A DNA stretch of 18,831 nucleotides, taken from the NCBI GenBank assembly GCA_029210545.1, contig JARGFV010000045.1:1-18831 (forward strand). The letters are read 5' to 3'. Every line of letters begins with the position of its first letter. Position 1 is the first letter of the stretch. The translations under genes were made by a program, and so were the position numbers. The notes below the pieces were generated by a model. It was not told the DNA's origin. It was given only the letters and a program-made list of their open reading frames with translations, and ran no database searches. Shown here one piece after another: positions 12,915 to 18,831 of this stretch. The stretch comes from a bacterium. Lineage in GTDB: Bacteria; BMS3Abin14.

Positions 12915-13705
12915 CTGGATCCTGTCGGTGAACCACTGACAGGGTCCGGATTCAGTACAAGGATCTGATCGGGCCCGCGAAGGATGATCTCCGGTCCGTT
13001 ATATCGCTTCACCTTGCCGATGACCAGAACTTCGGCTCCCACCAGATCGCCCGGGTCGATGTCAAACTCCCTGAACCTGCTGCGTCCCTCATCGAAAAGC
13101 ACCGCGGTAAAATCGGTCCTGTAATCCTCGCCGAAATTCAGGTGCCACGCTTTGCGCCCCCTGTGCAGCGCAAGGACCTTCCCACGGACCATGACGCGGC
13201 TTCCGATATGATCATCAGCATCCAGATGAGACACCACCTTGATGGCTTCACCGCTATACAGCCCCTTTCCGTTCTTTGCCGCGATGGAGGCGTTTCGAAG
13301 GATCTCGTCGGATATTTCTGATCCACAAGGTGGAATGAGGAGCGGAAGAGCCACGCCCTCCCGGATGAGAGCCACGTTCACATTGACGTCGTCGGCCCGC
13401 ACGACAGAGAGGAGTCGTCCGTATGGATCGGTATCCCTGCAGCTGATAAGCTCCAGAGGGTTGGAGCCGATGAGTTTTTCCAGCATGGCCGAAGCTTCGT
13501 CGGCCATGGACTCCCCTCTTTCGGGGGTGTCGATACCAAGGAGCCGCACTCGCTGACCGCTCTCAAGTTCCAGGGTGTCTCCATCCACCACACGCTTGAC
13601 CACGGCGGTTGAACACACCACTCCTGCGTCCGCAGCCAGCGAGGAGGTTGCCGATGCGAGTATAAAAAGAGATGCTGCACCGGCCCTGAGCATTTGTGCT
13701 ATCAT
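12911..13705 (-). CDS. Secreted thermonuclease-like protein (SNase fold) with C-terminal OB-like domain
   Basis: The 264-residue product has a signal peptide (hydrophobic 8-24, likely cleavage near SLAA). A staphylococcal-nuclease domain (about 32-155) follows with its active-site set visible: D41 in DGDT, R54 and D59 in RLLGIDTPE, E62, and R97 in YGR. About 95 further residues (about 168-255: SRVMVRGKVLALHRGRKAWHLN and GKVKRYNGPEIIL) look like a nucleic-acid-binding OB fold. ATG 13705 is used; no strong ribosome binding site precedes it. Stop and start of the next gene overlap (GTGA). An exported nuclease coupled to an exported TPR peptidase suggests joint action on macromolecules outside the cytoplasm, but no system of this pair is known to me. 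Confidence 0.88.
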   Translation of the reverse strand: MIAQMLRAGAASLFILASATSSLAADAGVVCSTAVVKRVVDGDTLELESGQRVRLLGIDTPERGESMADEASAMLEKLIGSNPLELISCRDTDPYGRLLSVVRADDVNVNVALIREGVALPLLIPPCGSEISDEILRNASIAAKNGKGLYSGEAIKVVSHLDADDHIGSRVMVRGKVLALHRGRKAWHLNFGEDYRTDFTAVLFDEGRSRFREFDIDPGDLVGAEVLVIGKVKRYNGPEIILRGPDQILVLNPDPVSGSPTGSR

Positions 13706-13810
13706 AATTGAGCAGGACCTTTTCCTTTAAACCGTCTTCAGTCACTGAGCTTATTCACTGAGGTACCCGCGAGGTATCGGCACGTCGGCGAAGCTGATGA
13801 GGAACCAGCC
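13706..13810. promoter_or_regulatory. Divergent intergenic region
   Basis: The only divergent gap between the secreted nuclease gene (left) and the thioredoxin-like gene (right) must hold promoters in both directions. Short direct repeats are visible (TCACTGAG at 13742-13749 and again at 13756-13763, and GAGGTA twice near 13761 and 13772). No convincing -35/-10 pair was found on either strand. Confidence 0.35.
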
Positions 13811-15097
13811 ATGAATATAAGATTAAATACCTGTATAAGTGTCCTTTTACTTATACTCCTGCCGGCTGGAGGCTTCGCCCAGGACAAGAGGGATGGATCT
13901 CCCGTTCCGGGAGCGCCTCTGGAAGTGGGATCTCAAGCTCCGGTTTTTACCCTGAACGATATCCAAGGAGCTGTTTTCGGCCTCACCGGCCAGATCGGAC
14001 GTTCGGCGACCGTTCTGAGCTTCTGGTCGATCTACTGCGATTCCTGTGTCGACGAGATGCTGGCCCTCCAGAAACTCGAGGATAAGTACCGGGGGCAGGA
14101 CCTCGTGATCATGGCTGTCAACGAGGACCTCCAGGTAACGACAGACCGGATCCGCCGGTTCCTCGAAAGACTGGAAAAGTTCCGTGGAAAGATAACATAT
14201 CCCCTTCTTTATGACGAGAACGCTAAAGTGTTCAACGCTTTCGGCGTCACCTCTCTTCCCACTCTCATACTCATTGACCGGGAGGGGAAAATCGCGGGTT
14301 ATCATCGGGGTTTTGACACGGAAGGTGAGAGGAACCTCCTTTCAATCATCGAGGATCTGGCTTCGGGAAAGACGGACACGAAGGTTTCCGCACCGCGTAT
14401 TGTTGAAAGAAGCGAAATGATCACTGTCGTGGGTAAAGCCGCGCTGTGCGGATTCTTCGACGAAAGCGGTTGGCGGAAAAGCTTTACCGGAAATGAAAGC
14501 CTGGAGCAGGAGACGGTGCTGACCCGCGACCTTGCGCAAAGAGACGCAACAAGGATCGCGGTCTCCGGAGCCCTTCGCATGCTCGGGATCAACCTTTTTG
14601 CCAACGATTCTGCTACAGATTGTCTTGCTGGTGACGGGATCCATCTGGATCGTGACCCCTTCGACACAAAAGATTCCCTGAGCAAGCTCCTGTCCAGCCT
14701 CAGCTACAGTGATTTTTTCGAGACTGTCGCTGAACAGGAGATGCTCATTGACGGCACCTGGTATGTCAGTCGGGACGTCAGGATATCGATCGACAGTTTG
14801 TCGGCGGAGCTAAAAAGCATAGGTTACCTGTTTGAGCCGTTCCGTATAACCTTCACCTATGTGAACATGAGTCTCCTTGACCAGAAGCAGTTCCTCCATT
14901 CGCTTCTCGTGCAGTCCCGGTTCATCGGACGGTTCGAAAATCCGGTTTTCACTCCTCACTCCACCTCCCAGGTTTTCGAGGTTTACACTTCCTCCCAAGG
15001 GTTCTCCGACGAGATCCTCGGGATGGATTTCGGGAAACTCCGGGTGTTCGTAGAGGAAGTGACGCCTACGTCTTTGGAATTAGAAGTGTGGAAGTAG
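13811..15097 (+). CDS. TlpA-like thioredoxin-fold protein with unrecognised C-terminal region
   Basis: The 428-residue product has a signal peptide (hydrophobic 8-22, likely cleavage at GGFAQ) and a TlpA/AhpC-type thioredoxin fold (about 36-188). The active site is C76-D-S-C79 in FWSIYCDSCVDEM and the cis-proline is in TSLPTLILID. Such domains reduce or oxidise periplasmic disulfides. Residues from about 190 to 428 match nothing I recognise. They are rich in beta-strand-like segments (FRITFTYVNMSLL, FGKLRVFVEEV) and contain two further cysteines (in ALCGFF and TDCLAG). A good AGGAA site precedes ATG 13811. The gene is monocistronic: divergent from its left neighbour and closed by a strong terminator shared with ruvB. 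The C-terminal part may be the partner-binding module; this is inference. Confidence 0.85.
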   Translation: MNIRLNTCISVLLLILLPAGGFAQDKRDGSPVPGAPLEVGSQAPVFTLNDIQGAVFGLTGQIGRSATVLSFWSIYCDSCVDEMLALQKLEDKYRGQDLVIMAVNEDLQVTTDRIRRFLERLEKFRGKITYPLLYDENAKVFNAFGVTSLPTLILIDREGKIAGYHRGFDTEGERNLLSIIEDLASGKTDTKVSAPRIVERSEMITVVGKAALCGFFDESGWRKSFTGNESLEQETVLTRDLAQRDATRIAVSGALRMLGINLFANDSATDCLAGDGIHLDRDPFDTKDSLSKLLSSLSYSDFFETVAEQEMLIDGTWYVSRDVRISIDSLSAELKSIGYLFEPFRITFTYVNMSLLDQKQFLHSLLVQSRFIGRFENPVFTPHSTSQVFEVYTSSQGFSDEILGMDFGKLRVFVEEVTPTSLELEVWK

Positions 15098-15098
15098 G

Positions 15099-15142
15099 AG
15101 TGACCCACTCCCCGGCCTGAAGGCCAGGGCTTCAGGGTCACT
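15099..15142 (+). repeat. Nested palindrome after the thioredoxin-like gene
   Basis: AGTGACCC (15099-15106) pairs with GGGTCACT (15135-15142). Inside it CCTGAAG (15116-15122) pairs with CTTCAGG (15130-15136). The two stems compete for two G residues. It starts directly after the stop codon and has no T-tract. Confidence 0.6.
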
Positions 15143-15150
15143 GGCAGTAG

Positions 15151-15190
15151 AAAACAAAACCGGAGCATTAGCTCCGGTTTTGTTTTTTCT
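15151..15190. terminator. Bidirectional Rho-independent terminator
   Basis: A perfect 16-bp stem (15151-15166 with 15171-15186, loop ATTA) is followed on the plus strand by further T residues. The minus strand reads a T-rich sequence into and after the stem as well. It separates the convergent thioredoxin-like gene and ruvB and probably ends both transcripts. Confidence 0.88.
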
Positions 15191-15191
15191 T

Positions 15192-15219
15192 CTGCACCCT
15201 GCACTTTGCACTCTGCACT
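15192..15219. repeat. Heptanucleotide tract downstream of ruvB
   Basis: Four 7-mers in perfect register: CTGCACC, CTGCACT, TTGCACT, CTGCACT. It ends exactly where the 20-bp inverted copy of a ruvB segment begins. Confidence 0.85.
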
Positions 15220-15341
15220 CAGCGAACTCCTCGTGGTCGCCCTCAATCGAACAGTTTCTCCTGCCCGCCTTCAGTTCCGGGCTTTCTGTCGAGATGTCTG
15301 TAGGCAGCCTCTGTCGCAGTACGACCACGAGGAGTTCGCTG
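15220..15341. repeat. 20-bp perfect inverted repeat at the ruvB 3' end
   Basis: Positions 15220-15239 are the exact reverse complement of 15322-15341. The right arm lies within ruvB and encodes the conserved QRTPRGR motif. The left arm lies after the ruvB stop codon (15243-15245). The transcript could form a long-range hairpin with an 82-nt loop that contains the end of the coding region. Confidence 0.85.
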
Positions 15342-16271
15342 CAGATACCCTTCCTGGAGAAGGAACGGCTCGCAGATGTCCTCAATGGTGTCCCTCTCCT
15401 CCCCCACAGCGGCGGAAATCGTATCGATACCAACAGGCCCGCCACCGAACTTGTCAATGATCGTCAGCAGAACGGATCGATCCAGGTTGTCGAGCCCCAT
15501 CTCGTCGATCTCCAGCCTCTTCAGTGTGTGACGCGCCACCTCGAGGGTGATAACCCCTTCGGCCTCAACCTGGGCGAAATCCCGTGCCCGTCTCAAAAGC
15601 CGGTTGACAACCCTGGGTGTCCCCCTTGAGCGCCTCGCCAGCTCATCGGCGGCATCGTCAACCAGTTTCACCTGCAGGATCGCGGCCGCCCTGGTAACGA
15701 TCCGGTTAAGCTCCTGAACCGAGTAAAACTCAAGCCTGCACACGACGCCGAAACGGTCCCTGAAGGGCGATGACAAAAGGCCCATGCGCGTTGTGGCGCC
15801 CATGAGGGTGAACCGCGGCAGGTCCAGCTTGACTGTCCTTGCGCCGGGGCCCTTGCCGATAATGAGATCCAGGGCAAAGTCTTCCATGGCCGGATAAAGG
15901 ACCTCTTCGACAGTACGGTTCATGCGATGGATCTCGTCGATGAAGAGGACACCGTGCTCGTCGAGGTTGGTGAGGATGGCAGCGAGATCTCCGGAGCGCT
16001 CCATGGCAGGACCGGAGGTGGATCTGATGTTGACGCCAAGTTCGTTGGCAAGGATGTTGGCCAGGGTCGTTTTGCCCAATCCGGGCGGTCCGAAGAGCAG
16101 GACGTGATCCAGCGCCTCCTTGCGTTCCAGAGCGGCCTGAATGAAGACCTTCAGGTTTTCCTTGACCTTGGTCTGGCCGACATAGTCAGAAAGGCGCCTC
16201 GGCCGGATATTGGCCTCGAAAGCAGCTTCATCGTTGATCTGCCGGGGAGTTACGATGCGTTCATCGGTCAT
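15243..16271 (-). CDS. ruvB: Holliday junction branch migration ATPase RuvB
   Basis: RuvB hexamers, loaded by RuvA, drive branch migration of recombination intermediates. The 342-residue product shows Walker [10 protein letters not shown] (61-69), Walker B with DEIHR (112-116), the sensor GATTRMG and the arginine-rich lid segment [19 protein letters not shown]. The C-terminal winged-helix part contains [17 protein letters not shown] and [17 protein letters not shown]. The protein ends about 20 residues beyond the usual YRHL ([15 protein letters not shown]), which is within the range of the family. ATG 16271 ([13 protein letters not shown]) is chosen over the in-frame start at 16316, whose extra codons overlap a heptad tract and ruvA. 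It is the last gene of yebC-ruvC-ruvA-ruvB. Confidence 0.98.
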   Translation of the reverse strand: MTDERIVTPRQINDEAAFEANIRPRRLSDYVGQTKVKENLKVFIQAALERKEALDHVLLFGPPGLGKTTLANILANELGVNIRSTSGPAMERSGDLAAILTNLDEHGVLFIDEIHRMNRTVEEVLYPAMEDFALDLIIGKGPGARTVKLDLPRFTLMGATTRMGLLSSPFRDRFGVVCRLEFYSVQELNRIVTRAAAILQVKLVDDAADELARRSRGTPRVVNRLLRRARDFAQVEAEGVITLEVARHTLKRLEIDEMGLDNLDRSVLLTIIDKFGGGPVGIDTISAAVGEERDTIEDICEPFLLQEGYLQRTPRGRTATEAAYRHLDRKPGTEGGQEKLFD

Positions 16272-16275
16272 AACC

Positions 16276-16303
16276 GAATTCCAAATTTGAATTTTAAAAT
16301 TAC
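16276..16303. repeat. AT-rich heptanucleotide tract between ruvA and ruvB
   Basis: Four 7-mers: GAATTCC, AAATTTG, AATTTTA, AAATTAC. The ruvA stop codon (16300-16302) is inside it and the ruvB start is 5 bp beyond its left end. Confidence 0.65.
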
Positions 16304-16908
16304 CCTTTTCTCCCACTCAGTTCTTTCAGACATTCCCTGATGATTCCCTGGAAATCTTTAGGCCCGTCTTCCCTTTCCAGAACATTCCTCACGGTTTTAC
16401 GTCCCTGGGAGCTCTGGTAGCCGAGGTTGGCCAGGGCGGACAGCACGTCGGAAAGAAGTTGTTCGTCCACACCGGTGATCACGGACCCGCCGGTGTCAGA
16501 TAAGGGGCCTACCTTGTCCTTGAGCTCGAGAACGATCCTCTCGGCAGTCTTCTTCCCCACACCCGGCACGGTGCTGATCCAGGCGGAATCCTCACGGGCA
16601 ATGGCGGTTTTCAGATCGGACGGTTTCAGCCCGCCCAGCAGCGCGATGGCCACCTTGGGTCCGATCCCCTTGACCTGGACCAGGAGGTTAAATAGATCCT
16701 TCTCCTCAGCCTGGCTGAACCCGAAAAGGGTGAAGGCGTCCTCGCGAACCACCGTCACCACGTGCAGGGAAACCTCCTCACCACCCTCGGGGAGGTCCAC
16801 GAGGGTGTTCAGGGACACGAACAACCGGTACCCCACAGCTCCGGTGTCCACGATGACCGTCCCGGAAGGGTCTTTCACGGCCAGTTTACCTTTGATGAGG
16901 GCGATCAA
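16300..16908 (-). CDS. ruvA: Holliday junction DNA helicase subunit RuvA
   Basis: RuvA tetramers bind the four-way junction and recruit RuvB. From TTG 16908 the product has 202 residues: an N-terminal OB fold ([19 protein letters not shown] to [10 protein letters not shown]), then two helix-hairpin-helix motifs ([17 protein letters not shown] and [18 protein letters not shown]). The C-terminal helical domain III, which contacts RuvB, follows ([15 protein letters not shown]). The TTG gives the standard family N-terminus and has AGAGG 8 nt upstream. In-frame codons further upstream overlap ruvC and are not RuvA-like. It lies 59 bp after ruvC, with a strong hairpin at the junction. Confidence 0.97.
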   Translation of the reverse strand: MIALIKGKLAVKDPSGTVIVDTGAVGYRLFVSLNTLVDLPEGGEEVSLHVVTVVREDAFTLFGFSQAEEKDLFNLLVQVKGIGPKVAIALLGGLKPSDLKTAIAREDSAWISTVPGVGKKTAERIVLELKDKVGPLSDTGGSVITGVDEQLLSDVLSALANLGYQSSQGRKTVRNVLEREDGPKDFQGIIRECLKELSGRKG

Positions 16909-16956
16909 GGGGTTGTCCTCTCCCGGCAGTTTGTCTGAAATTACAGAATACCTTTT

Positions 16957-16992
16957 CCAGGAGATTGTCAGGATCTTGAGACAATCTCCTGG
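16957..16992 (-). promoter_or_regulatory. Hairpin spanning the ruvC stop codon
   Basis: A perfect 13-bp stem (16957-16969 with 16980-16992, 10-nt loop) covers the last codons and the stop of ruvC (16968-16970). No T-tract follows on the minus strand, so it is unlikely to be a full terminator. It may set mRNA stability or lower ruvAB relative to ruvC. Confidence 0.55.
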
Positions 16993-17453
16993 TGCCATTG
17001 AAAATGTGTCAGCGCGGTTGCCAGGGCGTCGGCGGCGTCTGTAGGCGGCGTCTCCACCAGTCCCAGGGATCTGACAACCATGTGCTGTACCTGCTCCTTG
17101 GAAGCTCTGCCGTAACCGGCCACCGTTTCCTTTATCCTGGTCGCGGCGTAAGGGTAAGTGTCGAGTCCGCACCTTTGGCACACCAGGATGACGACACCGC
17201 GGACGTGACCCAGCTGCAGAGCGACCCGGCTGTTCCTGGCGGTAAAGATGTTCTCGATGGCGAGGCAATCAGGGGAGTGTTCCCTGACTACCCCCTCGAT
17301 GGCATCGGCGATATGGAGTAGGGAGTGTTCCAGGGTATCTTCCCCGTTCGTCTTGATCAGACCGTATTCGAGGACTTTCTGTGATCTGCGATCTCCATCG
17401 AGGACGGCATACCCGGTGGATCGCAGGCTCGGGTCTACACCCAGAACTCGCAT
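16968..17453 (-). CDS. ruvC: Crossover junction endodeoxyribonuclease RuvC
   Basis: RuvC resolves Holliday junctions by paired nicks. The 161-residue product has the RNase H fold with the four acidic catalytic residues in place: D7 (VLGVDPSLRSTGYA), E67 (CLAIENIF), D139 and D142 (PPTDAADALATALTH). The junction-binding segment VALQLGHVRGVVIL and the KETVAGYGRASKEQV loop are typical. ATG 17453 begins MRVLGVDP, as expected. It starts 6 bp after the yebC stop and precedes ruvA, giving the common yebC-ruvC-ruvA-ruvB order. Confidence 0.98.
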   Translation of the reverse strand: MRVLGVDPSLRSTGYAVLDGDRRSQKVLEYGLIKTNGEDTLEHSLLHIADAIEGVVREHSPDCLAIENIFTARNSRVALQLGHVRGVVILVCQRCGLDTYPYAATRIKETVAGYGRASKEQVQHMVVRSLGLVETPPTDAADALATALTHFQWHQEIVSRS

Positions 17454-17459
17454 TAAGGA

Positions 17460-18203
17460 CTACATCTTCTCCATGATATCATCGGAAATATCAAAGTTGG
17501 CGTATACCCTCTGGACGTCATCGTTGTCCTCGAGGGACTCCACCAGCTTGAGAGTCTGCTCTGCCTGCTTTTCGTCCAGGTTGATCGTATTCTGCGGGAT
17601 CATGGTAACTTCACCGACCTGATATTTCAATTCCGCCTTGTCGAAAGCGCTGCTCAGGGAATCGAAACTCTCCGGTGGACCGTAGACCTCGAAATCCTGA
17701 CCTTCTTCCGTGATATCTTCCGCGCCGGCTTCCAAAGCGATCTCCACAAGAGTATCGCCGTCAGTATCTTCCCTTGAAAAGACAAAATAGGATCTCATCT
17801 GGAAGATCCACGAAACGCACCCCGTCTCCCCGAGATTTCCGTTATGCCTCGTAAAGGTGTATCGGACATCGGATACGGTTCGATTGCGGTTGTCCGTGAG
17901 GGTCTCAACCATGATGGCCACACCCGCTGGACCGTACCCTTCATAGGTGATCTCTTCGTAATTGACGCCATCCAGATCTCCTGTCCCCTTTTTGATAGCC
18001 CTTTCGATGTTCTGCATGGGCATATTGGCGGCTCGCGCCTTGATGATAGCGGCTCTGAGCCTCGGATTGCCATCCGGATCCCCCCCGCCTATCTTGGCCG
18101 CAACCATGATCTCCTTGTTGAGCTTCGTAAATATTTTGCCGCGCACGACATCCTGCGCGCCTTTCCTGCGCTTGATATTGGCCCATTTTGAATGTCCGGA
18201 CAT
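17460..18203 (-). CDS. yebC: YebC/PmpR/TACO1-family protein
   Basis: The 247-residue product starts with the family signature [18 protein letters not shown] and continues with [59 protein letters not shown] and [16 protein letters not shown]. Members were first described as transcriptional regulators, and others assist translation of proline-rich stretches at the ribosome. Which role applies here cannot be read from the sequence. ATG 18203 has a strong GGAGGG site 6 bp upstream; the in-frame extension to 18302 runs through a hairpin region and is not family-like. It is the first gene of the ruv operon. A long hairpin lies directly upstream of its ribosome binding site. Confidence 0.97.
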   Translation of the reverse strand: MSGHSKWANIKRRKGAQDVVRGKIFTKLNKEIMVAAKIGGGDPDGNPRLRAAIIKARAANMPMQNIERAIKKGTGDLDGVNYEEITYEGYGPAGVAIMVETLTDNRNRTVSDVRYTFTRHNGNLGETGCVSWIFQMRSYFVFSREDTDGDTLVEIALEAGAEDITEEGQDFEVYGPPESFDSLSSAFDKAELKYQVGEVTMIPQNTINLDEKQAEQTLKLVESLEDNDDVQRVYANFDISDDIMEKM

Positions 18204-18212
18204 ATTCCCTCC

Positions 18213-18302
18213 ATACAATTCCAAGAACTGAAGTTCTCGGAATTGTATCAGACAAGCTTCGCTTGCCGTCCAATCCTGATGGATTTTATACATGTCCATC
18301 AA
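18213..18302 (-). promoter_or_regulatory. Hairpins in the yebC leader
   Basis: Immediately upstream of the yebC ribosome binding site, 18213-18222 pairs with 18239-18248 (10 bp), and inside it 18224-18229 pairs with 18232-18237 (6 bp). Together they form a long stem with one mismatch. A smaller CAAGC/GCTTG stem lies at about 18252-18264. A TGATGGA/TCCATCA stem (about 18278-18302) resembles the first module of the hairpin elements at 4147 and 7258. This may be a structured 5' leader or another repeat cluster. Confidence 0.55.
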
Positions 18303-18341
18303 CTATGCCAAAAACTGGAATTAATAAAAAGCAGTATCACG

Positions 18342-18365
18342 AAAAAAACCGGACAGCATCCGGTT
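18342..18365 (-). terminator. Rho-independent terminator of the IHF/HU gene
   Basis: On the minus strand AACCGGA pairs with TCCGGTT (18359-18365 with 18347-18353, 5-nt loop), followed by a run of T residues (18348-18342). It is a canonical terminator 30 bp after the IHF/HU stop, so the ruv operon must have its own promoter. Confidence 0.88.
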
Positions 18366-18395
18366 CCTTTTAAAAATCCATACGCATAAATAACG

Positions 18396-18674
18396 TCAGT
18401 TATTTACTCGCTCCCTCAACTCCTTGCCGGCCTTGAAGTAAGGAACTCTCTTGGCCTCCACTGACACCTTGTTACCCGTTTTAGGGTTGCGGCCCTCCCG
18501 GGATCTCCTGTCTTTCACCTTGAAGCTCCCGAACCCTCTTAGTTCCACCTTATCCCCGTCCGCCAGGGAGTCGGAGATGCTCTTGAGAACCGTATTGACG
18601 ATCAATTCGGCTTCCTTTTTTGTTAATCTGTCGATCCGATCCACGAGAGCCTCGATGAGTTCAGCCTTGGTCAT
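18396..18674 (-). CDS. Integration host factor / HU family DNA-binding protein
   Basis: The 92-residue product is a histone-like nucleoid protein that bends DNA as a dimer. It begins MTKAELIEALVDRIDRLTKKEAE and contains the core GDKVELRGFGSFKVKDR. The beta-arm RNPKTGNKVSVEAKRVPYFKAGKELRERV carries the Arg-Asn-Pro that intercalates at the kink. The wording resembles IHF beta (HimD) more than HU, but the two are hard to separate without alignment. ATG 18674 has a GGAGGG site 5-6 bp upstream; in-frame codons to 18704 are not conserved. It is monocistronic, with a terminator at 18342-18365. Confidence 0.95.
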   Translation of the reverse strand: MTKAELIEALVDRIDRLTKKEAELIVNTVLKSISDSLADGDKVELRGFGSFKVKDRRSREGRNPKTGNKVSVEAKRVPYFKAGKELRERVNN

Positions 18675-18716
18675 GGTCCCTCCCGCATAAGGTTCAGGTG
18701 ACAATGCATAAAAGCA

Positions 18717-18745
18717 AGGCTATCTAAAATATCTTTGGAAGTCAA
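18717..18745 (-). promoter_or_regulatory. Possible promoter of the IHF/HU gene
   Basis: On the minus strand TTGACT (18745-18740) stands 17 bp before TAGCCT (18722-18717), about 43 bp upstream of the start codon. The -35 is good and the -10 poor. Confidence 0.35.
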
Positions 18746-18831
18746 GAGGTTAGACCCGAAATCCGCGATTGGTTTGGGCCGGCCTCCGGTCGGGGTGTCT
18801 GAGGGGTCTGTTTTTGACACGCCGGTCCTGG
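18746..18831. other. Window end, no gene seen
   Basis: No coding signal is evident. CGCGATTGGTTT (about 18763-18774) is identical to 12 nt in the long hairpin near 7044-7055, and short palindromes follow (for example GTGTC with GACAC). It may be the edge of another hairpin cluster or the 5' region of a gene beyond the window. Confidence 0.3.

Overview
The window looks like a chromosomal segment of a free-living Gram-negative bacterium, most probably a deltaproteobacterial lineage (Desulfobacterota or a relative). The basis is the yebC-ruvC-ruvA-ruvB cluster beside an IHF/HU gene, a flavoredoxin-type flavoprotein, a nifU-mnmA pair, an ECF sigma/anti-sigma/Spy-like envelope-stress operon, and moderately high GC. 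This placement is inference from gene content and cannot be made firm without a search. Almost all genes are housekeeping: tRNA thiolation (mtaB, mnmA), Fe-S assembly (nifU), ribosome assembly (der), Holliday-junction processing (ruvCAB) and nucleoid structure (ihf/hup).

Layout. 1-281: 5' part of mtaB on the minus strand. 421-2196: an envelope-stress operon (ECF sigma, zinc-finger anti-sigma, Spy/CpxP-like protein), minus strand. 2336-3990: mnmA and nifU, minus strand. 4138-4440: a cluster of hairpins. 4510-5088: a flavoredoxin-like gene, plus strand. 5177-6871: a YgjP-type metallopeptidase and a broken mscS-type channel gene, minus strand. 6880-7460: a second hairpin cluster, framed by inverted ends, next to the remnant of an IS1380-like transposase. 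7532-9547: a GAF-containing chemoreceptor, plus strand. 9774-10240: a frameshifted YprB-like nuclease. 10296-13705: der, then a secreted nuclease gene translationally coupled to a TPR metallopeptidase gene, all minus strand. 13811-15097: a thioredoxin-like lipo- or periplasmic protein with an unrecognised C-terminal half, plus strand. 15243-18203: yebC-ruvC-ruvA-ruvB, minus strand. 18396-18674: an IHF/HU subunit, minus strand.

The most striking content is between the genes. First, nearly every gap holds a degenerate tandem tract whose period is exactly 7 bp but whose unit differs from gap to gap; several genes (mnmA, nifU, the flavoredoxin, the YgjP-like gene, der, ruvA) have their stop codon inside such a tract. 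Second, two intergenic regions (4138-4440 and 7104-7293) are nearly solid arrays of perfect-stem hairpins. They share modules in the same order but in opposite orientation, with compensatory stem changes, and one of them has 31-nt inverted ends. This suggests a small mobile or structured-RNA element family.

Two genes (mscS-type and YprB-like) each lack one G in a G-run, and the mscS-type gene also has an in-frame TAG. These may be true pseudogenes or assembly errors. No tRNA, rRNA, CRISPR array or complete insertion sequence was seen.
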